Shown piece by piece: positions 56,925 to 64,000 of a stretch of 64,000 nucleotides of DNA (position 1 is the first letter of the stretch; each line of letters begins with the position of its first letter). The stretch is from Prosapia bicincta (Eukaryota > Arthropoda > Insecta > Hemiptera > Cercopidae): NCBI GenBank assembly GCA_036971475.1, contig JBAIZL010000001.1, forward strand, positions 108,366,350 to 108,430,349, in the 5' to 3' direction. A program made the translations under genes and the position numbers. The notes beneath the pieces were generated by a model, which ran no database searches, was not told the origin of the DNA, and saw only the letters and a list, made by a program, of their open reading frames with translations.

Positions 56925-57750
56925 ATCTAACGGTTTCTGTTTGTGTGTGTGTTACTCAATCTTATAAAAAACTACTGGACTCATTGAGCTGAAATGTTAC
57001 ATGAAAATTTCTATGGCCCCCCTGGTAAACATAGGTCTATTTTTATTTAGAAATTCCATCAGAGCACTGCCTGTTTGGCCTTGAAAACTGCCTTAGCACT
57101 CAAATATATATACTCCATTTTATACCTGGCATAATCAGCTGATAATCACCTGTAAAAGTCACTTTTAATCAAAAGAGGTGGTAATTGCTTGTTGTTATTC
57201 ATCTTTCAAGGTTAGTTATACTTTACAAATGTCATGTTACAAACAGAAGCTTTTCCTTCTCTTGGTTTTTCAAGACAATAATTGGTAAGTTTGTAGTTTG
57301 ATATATTTATTGGGATTTAATCCATCTATACTATTATGTATATACAAATCTAATGGGGTGTGTTTGTGTGTGTCACTCAATCACATAAAAACTACTGGAC
57401 CCATTGAGCTGAAATTTTACATGGACATTTTTAGGTTACCATGTATGCATATTTTTTTTTAGAAATTACATGAGGGCACTGTCCCACTGTCTTTGAAAAC
57501 TCCCTTAATCCTCAATTATCTATACGCCATTTTATACTTGGCTGAATCAGCTGATAGTAAATATGTTTGTAATCACGTGTAAAAGTCACTTTTAAACACA
57601 ATTAAACAGGTTAATACAATGTTTGTTGGTATTCATCTTTCAATTTTACAAATGCCATGTTACAAGTAGAAGCATTTTCCTTCTCTTGTTTTTTCAAGAC
57701 AATAATCGGTACACTTATAAACTATAGTTTGATATATTTATTGGAATTTA
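56925..57750. repeat. Diverged direct duplication, period about 418 bp
   Basis: Unit 1 (about 56938-57318) and unit 2 (about 57358-57750) share GTTTGTGTGTGT, AAAACTACTGGAC, CATTGAGCTGAAAT, CAGCTGATA and GTAAAAGTCACTTTTAA blocks in the same order. The ACTACTGGAC...ATTGAGCTGAAAT phrase resembles sequence common in invertebrate dispersed repeats, but I cannot name the family. Confidence 0.65.
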
Positions 57751-58203
57751 ATTTCAATAACTTAAATGCACTCCAAATACAAATACAAATTAAATCAATA
57801 AAAATGTATTGGTTTACCACTATATTAGGCTATGGTCTGGCTTCTATAGTGGTAAAGTGTGTTTTAAGTTCTTGAAGGAGTTATGTTTAATGAACAAAAA
57901 TGTATTCAGTGTATTGAAAATATGTAAAATTTTCAGTTATAATTTTCTTACAAAGATATGTTTTTTATAAGGGAAAGTATTATTCACAGTTATTTTCATG
58001 AAGATATGACATTTCTAAATAATTTAAAAAAAAACTAATTTAAAATTTTTTTTTTTCAAATTGTAAGACACACATTATAGCCATATAATATAGCAAAATA
58101 AATAATATATTCCATATAATTTTATATGTTCTTGTTGAAAAATAAATTTATTGAAAAAAATTAATTTATTGAAAGTTTATTGTAAACTCCTGATAGGTTA
58201 TGT

Positions 58204-58765
58204 TTTTCTGTAAAATTACAAAATTACATGTAACAACTGCAATGCATTTTACATAGGGAAACTACCAGATCATTTAAAATAAGATTTGAAGAACATTACA
58301 GAGCATTCAAAAATAAAAATACAAAAGTATCAAATGTTGCAGCACACCTAATATCACATAAACATGAAATAACAAACTACGAAAATAACCTAACCATACT
58401 TGAAATAAATAATAACCCAATAGAATTAAACTCACTAGAAAATACCACATTTATAAAAACACACACAACAATTTAATGAGCCTACAGACCACATATACAG
58501 AAGACATACTATATAAAAATATCATACACGCAGATCAAGAGAAAATGTGTGTAACGTCAACAAATACCAACATCACGGACCGAACATCTATACCAGAAAA
58601 ATATCAGTGATTCGACAATGGTCAAGTGACCGAAAGGTGCCTCATCACAACAAGGTAAAATTATTGCACTTAGTGGTGGATAAAAGTATTTACAATAGTA
58701 ATATACCAACTCCATAAAGTCAGTGCAACGGAAAAAAATGGACAACGTAAAATATCAATCAAAGA
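58204..58765 (+). mobile_element. Diverged, 5'-truncated PLE copy
   Basis: Aligns with 8260-8800 of the full element: GIY-YIG end of the frame, stop, terminal repeat and the CAACGGAAAAAAATGGACAA leader. Frameshifts are visible (for example GGGAAACTACCAG for GGAAAAACATCCAG, and a lost base at GAAAATACC). Many substitutions show it is older than the 2.7-8.8 kb copies. It has no inverted partner arm and is not in an AT tract. Confidence 0.82.
58607..58648 (+). ncRNA. Hammerhead-like motif of the diverged PLE
   Basis: Stem I GTGAT/ATCAC, linker TCGACAAT, stem II GGTCA-AG-TGACC, GAA, stem III AGG/CCT, H17 = C. Despite coding decay upstream, all helices are preserved. Stem II has one more base pair than the full-length copies. 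Confidence 0.48.
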
Positions 58766-60884
58766 TATTCATTTTGTAGAGAATTTTTACTGGCAGCTGG
58801 AATTTTTACTGGAAGATGTAGACGAATGAAATCTAAGAAAATATTTAAAAAATTACTAATTTGTTAGCATGATGTTTATTACTTTTGTCATAATATACAT
58901 TGTTTATAGTGATCTGTTGCACTATAACGGTATTGCTTTACTGGTAAAACATCAATTAATGGTTTTCTATTATCATAGAGTCACCAATAACAAAACATCA
59001 TTTATTTACCTGGAAAATCGCTAATTTGTTGGCATTCAACCTTTTGTATTTTACTAATAAATTATAGATTCAGTATTTTGACAAATAAAAATAAGTAGGT
59101 ATACCTACTAAAATAAACAAACTTTAGTATACACAAATTACTACGTACTCTAGTTATAAAAACTTTAACACAAAACGAAAAAGCACACCTGACAAATGGA
59201 TAGTACAAAATGAGTAATAACACAAAATTTAGCTGAGTAGTAAAACATTTGTTTTAATTAGCAAAATAAAATGTCATTCTGGCAGCATTCATTCAAAGCA
59301 CATTTTCTTCTTTTATTTATTTATTGCTTTCATTTACTGAAACAAGGTATGTGTTATAAGCATTTTATAAAAGAAGTATTTTATCATCTAAATGTTTTAT
59401 CAATAATAAAAACAATTTTTTCAAAATCAAATATAGTAAGAGAACAATAGCTGATAGAAATCGCCCACAGGCCAAATTGAATATGCTAGAAATTAAAGAT
59501 GCTATAAAATGAAAACACATTGTCTTATTCCATTAATTTTAAATGGTTGTCTTAGTAAAGAATATAAGGTGGAGAAAAACAAATGTTTTACATTTATTTA
59601 GTAATTCGCAGTGTTTTGTCTATGAAATGATTTAAAGAAACTGTCAGTGACTGAGAAGTACGAAATGACTGACCAGGGGACAAATTTATATTAGAGTGGT
59701 TTTTCTTTGTGAAATAGGACAATTATTCCTCTGCCAACGTTGTGGTTGTATATTCACTTAGTAAAGATTTTGCAATTGCTGAAAGAGGTTAGAAAACAAT
59801 ATAAAATAAACTAAATTACTCATAGTACACTCACATTGGTGAAGGATCAAAAACGCATTGCAGTGTTATTTTTCCTTTAAATTTATGCACATATTTGATA
59901 AATAGATATTTCAATTAAAATAAAATTTCAAAATAGTAATAATATACTCTTCCTCTCTGAAATTTTCATCAAAAATATTTTTTATGGCTAATCAAACTAT
60001 TTGAGGAACCTACTAAGATAAAATTAATTATTTCAACTTTAAACTCTTTAAAGATTTCCATCTTGCATCCGAAACATACTTAATATTCAATCTATCAGGA
60101 AAACTTGATAACATTTTAATATTGGGTACATTAAACTAGCGTTTTCAAGGCAACAATAAACTGCATCTATCTGTTTTTTAGTGACAAATGATTATTTGCT
60201 CGGGCAAAAAATGTGAAAAGTTTACTAAGTATTAAATCTATGTTTAATCATTTGTAGATAAAGTTTTATTATTGAACAAACAGAAACATAAGCTTGTTAT
60301 GCTAAGCACTTCTAGACAGTCGCCTTCACAGAAGGTAAATCAAGTGACACAGTTTTAATTAAAACCTCTTTTAATTTATAGATGTAATTTACATACATAG
60401 AAGGGGCATCCCTTTCTACTGCTTTTGTGGCTGTGGTTTGCAAGTGTTCATTGTTTAAATTGAAAGACAATGTAATATAGATCACTGTATGAAATCATTA
60501 TTTAATTAAGGTTATGCTTTCAAATCATAGGAAACGAATTGATATAAGTATAGACTTTAATATTTTTGTAATAATGCATTTATATTTGTTGTAAATTATA
60601 ATGAACCATCACAATAAAAATTTACTTTATCAATCATATTTATATTTTGTAAAATGAACACAGTGTATTAGAAAAAAACCATTTTAATTTCAGTATCAAA
60701 ATTTTGGCTGGTGAAGTGTATTTTAAAAACAATAAATTACAAAATATTTTGTTAAGGTTGGAGTAAATGACCAAAGGAAATGTGTTTTTTTCAACTTAGA
60801 ATGGAGCAGTTCTAACTTCATACATTCCGGTCAGTAGATGAATAATTGTCCTATTTCACAAAGAAAACAAACACAAACACAATT
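58766..60884. other. Intergenic, no gene seen
   Basis: AT-rich DNA without recognised features. Confidence 0.45.
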
Positions 60885-61223
60885 ATATATATATATAATT
60901 AATAAATTAAAAATATTTCAAAAACAAGAATACTTTTAATGAATATATTTATTCAAAGCTTTTCGCCGATAAAATAGTACCAGCATCTTCAGGAAAATAA
61001 TTATCTAATAAAATATTTTTACAAAATTAAATCATATGTCTAACATGTTTTAAGACGTATGATTAAATTTTGTAAAAATATTTTATTAGATAATTATTTT
61101 CCTGAAGATGCTGGTACTATTTTATCGGCGAAAAGCTTTGAATAAATATATTCATTAAAAGTATTCTTGTTTTTGAAATATTTTAAATTTATTAACTATA
61201 TTACAAGAAAACATATCACCATA

Positions 61224-61230
<7 letters not shown>
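60885..61230. repeat. Palindromic repeat, ribozyme-like core in both arms
   Basis: Inverted arms of about 150 bp (60890-61040 and 61050-61200) meeting near 61045, almost perfect. Shared blocks: ACAAGAATACTTTTAATGAA, AAGCTTTTCGCCGATAAAAT, AGTACCAGCATCTTCAGGAA. Flanked by (AT)n. Full-core relative of the repeat at 9490-9745. Confidence 0.78.
61099..61142 (+). ncRNA. Hammerhead-like motif with CTGAAGA core
   Basis: Stem I TTC/GAA (short), core CTGAAGAT, stem II GCTGGTA/TATCGGC (7 pairs counting two G-T), GAA, AAGCTT as stem III, H17 = T. The core matches the CUGANGA consensus plus one extra U. The mirror arm (60952-60998, minus strand) has the same sequence. Confidence 0.5.
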
Positions 61231-61273
<43 letters not shown>

Positions 61274-61276
<3 letters not shown>

Positions 61277-62050
61277 CCTAAATAAATTATTTTTGTTATA
61301 GGATTTTCGAATAGGATTATGATCCTGTTTTAATCAAGCTCCCATTAAATTCAAGCCTATTTCTTTGGATATAATTTCGCTAGGGCTTACGTTAATTTTC
61401 TTAATGTGTATTTCGAATAACTTTAATAATCGATTGATTAAATCGAGATAAATTTTTAGGGCAAGACGAGAAAGAATTTTAATCTAGATAAATTAATTTC
61501 TAACAGCCTTTCAAAAAAGAACTAGAAATGTAATTAACTACATTATGAACATATCTGAAGTAAAGTAGTAGGGCTAAGTGTGACAAATAACCTGGGTGAG
61601 TATTTTAAAGCACTTTCCATCAAGAGAAACTAATCGCCTGTCAGTCTTTACGACAACAACTTTGGCAAAATATGTCAACACCAACGCGTCTCTAGAGTTA
61701 GATAGTCACAGAGTCTGAAGTGATCTTTGATGAAACTCTTGATATGACATCTTATTATTAGGCACCGTTGACGTAATCTTATGGTAACTATTCCTTACAT
61801 GTCACTCAAGAGAGGGCTGTTAGTACTTCAAGTAATATTTATACATTTTTCTTGTAAGTAAGAGTCAATTTTCTTTTGAGCGTCAATTTTTATTACCGAA
61901 TTTTAATGACAATAAACATTTAAATTTATACTGTATATATTTTGAATTTTTTTAAAACTTCATTCGTTTACAATAAAAATATTGAAAAGAACCCCAATAC
62001 CACAAAAAAATAATAAAAAAAAAACAAATAAAACAAGTTACTTAAGATTA
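61274..62050. other. Intergenic, no gene seen
   Basis: No features noticed beyond an A-rich patch at 62005-62035. Confidence 0.45.
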
Positions 62051-62051
62051 A

Positions 62052-62096
62052 ACCCTTATGTACATTTCGATGACCATGTCATCATCATCAGAGGGT
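62052..62096 (-). ncRNA. Hammerhead-ribozyme-like motif, best formed in the window
   Basis: On the minus strand: stem I ACCCT/AGGGT, core CTGATGAT, stem II GATGAC-ATG-GTCATC (6 bp, perfect), GAA, stem III ATG-TA-CAT, H17 = A. All hammerhead invariant bases are present and each helix is perfectly paired, with one extra U after A9. It sits in a single-copy context (no inverted arm seen), next to an A-rich stretch. Confidence 0.6.
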
Positions 62097-62630
62097 CTTG
62101 TTACAAAACACAATCTAGCACACAAGAAGTTACAAACTAGAATGGTCATCTTCGGGTATGCCGAAGTAAAGCGTCACATTTTCAAATTAAAAATTAAAAT
62201 TTTATTTTTTATTTACGATAAAAGACGAATTAATTTAAGTAAAAGTCTAATTTAATAGAAAGTCCTAATTTAATAATACATTGTTGATTTTTAACCCAAA
62301 GTTCTTGAGGGTTGGGGGGGGGGCGATCGCCCCCCCTTGGATACACGCCTGGACACAACCCGTTTCAAAGATTCTATAATCTATTTTTCGCGTCAGTATC
62401 ATACACGCGACAGCGAGAAATAGCTTTTTTAATGGTCAGCTGTGTACCAGCAACTGCGCCTTCTACCGTAAGCGAAGGCAACACACGTCATAGTTAACGA
62501 CAACCGCAGTTGTACATTTTAAACATTACTTGTTCCCAATTAGCCTTCATTGTTTATTAACAGAAACAAGCGTATCGCATTCAGATTGACATAGCGTTTT
62601 AATTAAATATTCACCTTAATCGAAGTACTT
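62097..62630. other. Intergenic, GC-richer near 62310-62500
   Basis: A palindromic GGGGGGCGATCGCCCCCC (62322-62337) stands out. CpG dinucleotides are frequent from here to about 62960, unlike the rest of the flank. No convincing frame. Confidence 0.4.
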
Positions 62631-62670
62631 ATGGATGATCATGTGATTGAGCTACTCCGTTTGCTAAATC
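62631..62670 (+). CDS. Possible first coding exon of a downstream gene
   Basis: ATG at 62631 opens MDDHVIELLRLLN and meets a perfect donor, GTAAGTAG, at 62671. It lies in a CpG-rich zone. Without the donor the frame ends two codons later. This is only a suggestion: one exon of 13 codons cannot be proven by eye. Confidence 0.2.
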
Positions 62671-62913
62671 GTAAGTAGAGGTTATTTGAAGATGCCAACA
62701 TCCACCCGAACTTCGACTGCTTTATTTGATGTGCATTTGCGCCGTGGACAGACTTACAACAACGGCGATCTCTATTCGTATGCCCAATCGAGGATCCTCA
62801 GATTAACGTGTGAACATAAGGGCATTTATGATCGCAAAATGAAAGTGATAAAGTTGTTGGGAAGGGAGACGTCTTCTTGGATGCGCCAGGAGGAAATGAG
62901 AGAGAATTTCTAA

Positions 62914-64000
62914 TCAGATTGGTTGCGGCACCGTTCGATTAAAAAATGACGTTGTATTAGCTCTATATTGCCTTGAAGTATTATCTCTATTAGCCTCTGA
63001 AATATTGCACAATTAATTTAATTTCTATGAAACGTATGCTTTGTTTTGTTTTTTATTTATCACCCAAGCAAATACAATGTACACAGCTACTAGTGACAGG
63101 GTAAAGCTAGTTATATAATAATGTGAATACATGTTATAATATTGAAGTATTTTATATTGATAATGCTTGTACTGGACACAAATCGGAGGCGTACATTTAA
63201 AAAAATTAATAACAATAAGACTATTGAAAAGCATTTCTCTACAAAAACATCGCTTCTCCAACGTTTCCAATAATATTTTCAAATAAAATTATTCTTTAAA
63301 TAAATCCCTCGACTAAGATAGTATCAATAAAGATTTTTCTTCTGACATTTATATTTTTTTCATAAAATTGTTTTTAATTGTTGCATTAGTAAAGTTTAGT
63401 ACTAACATTTAGCCTACAATTAATTTTGACATTAGAGTAAATTTTATTTAATACGAAAAAACAGTAGTTTGTTTTAAAGTTTTAGTTACAATAGGCTTAT
63501 GAAATTATTTCGATTGCGTGAAATTGAGATTTTTGTAGACAACATTTTTTTTTTTAAACTAGCCGAAACACTTATTCCAACATTTTATTATTTTAAAAAG
63601 GATTTTTCAACACAATAAAAACAATTTCTGCTCAACGTGATGAGCTACTGGCAAATGGAACATCTAGAGAGCAGGACAGGCTATAGTTATACAGTGTTAC
63701 GTTCAGATAGGGAAAAATGTTTAAGTTGTTAATCCTCGTGAGAGTTTCGTGTACCCTATTTATTGCTCATCCGTCCCAGTTTTACATTGTTCTATTTTTA
63801 ATTATGGTGTGAGGTAGAATAACTGTTTATTTTTCCTCTAGGGAGACTGAATGATCACAGGCTTGTATTGCAAAACCGGTGATTATTTCCCCACTAGTCG
63901 CCTCCTTCCCTGACAATATTTTTATATAAACCCCATTGGATTCTATCAAGTACGAATAGAGTTCATCAATTGTAGTAATTTTCTACTTGACATCTACTTT
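62914..64000. other. Intergenic, no gene seen
   Basis: AT-rich to the end of the window. No repeats or frames of note. Confidence 0.45.

Noticed and set aside
62686..62913. A 75-codon frame in the CpG-rich patch
   Set aside because: No homology recognised and no clear splice signals; kept only as part of the low-confidence gene-start idea.

Overview
This is eukaryotic DNA: AT-rich (roughly two thirds A+T by eye), intron-rich and packed with transposable elements. It contains no operons, ribosome binding sites or CRISPR arrays. Thirteen phase-compatible exons on the + strand (579 to 51680) encode the last ~750 residues of one gene, a kinesin-3 of the KIF13B / kinesin-73 type, ending in a CAP-Gly domain and a TAA stop at 51678-51680. 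The motor and FHA parts must lie upstream of the window. The protein, the multi-kilobase introns and the mix of Penelope-like, mariner, BEL/Pao and piggyBac elements suggest an invertebrate, probably an arthropod; a chelicerate such as a horseshoe crab or spider is a guess.

Layout. 1-1490: intron. 1490-9750: a cluster of Penelope-like elements (PLEs) and (AT)n runs, including a nearly complete PLE at 5466-8808 with an identical, 5'-truncated copy inverted beside it (2707-5249), a second PLE family (1562-2640), and two tandem hairpin derivatives (8842-9478). 10017-15048: four kinesin exons with a decayed LINE (11990-13190) and two hairpin repeats between them. 15049-26253: an 11-kb intron with two ribozyme-like hairpin repeats, a mariner (23606-24903) and an inverted repeat with outward-facing promoter-like boxes (24985-25475). 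26254-35049: three exons separated by a Tigger-like element, a PLE hairpin, a GIY-YIG remnant and a deleted piggyBac. 35800-42430: an antisense BEL/Pao retrotransposon whose gag-pol frame is open except for two TGA codons. 43751-51680: five last exons, with a MITE, a second mariner and PLE hairpins in the introns. 51681-64000: 3' UTR and intergenic DNA with a diverged PLE end (58204-58765) and two more hairpin/ribozyme-like repeats.

The most interesting thing here is not a gene. At least six different repeat families share one short RNA-like architecture: stem I, an 8-nt linker of form YNGANRAN (one base off in the 14-kb family), stem II, GAA, a tiny stem III, one H nucleotide, and the other side of stem I. 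This is the layout of a minimal type I hammerhead ribozyme, a motif known in PLE terminal repeats. In some families the C3-G8 pair is canonical; in others it is replaced by U3-A8. Most of these repeats are palindromic, abut (AT)n microsatellites, and the main PLE family keeps the same asymmetric ends in every copy, which suggests a defined integration product.
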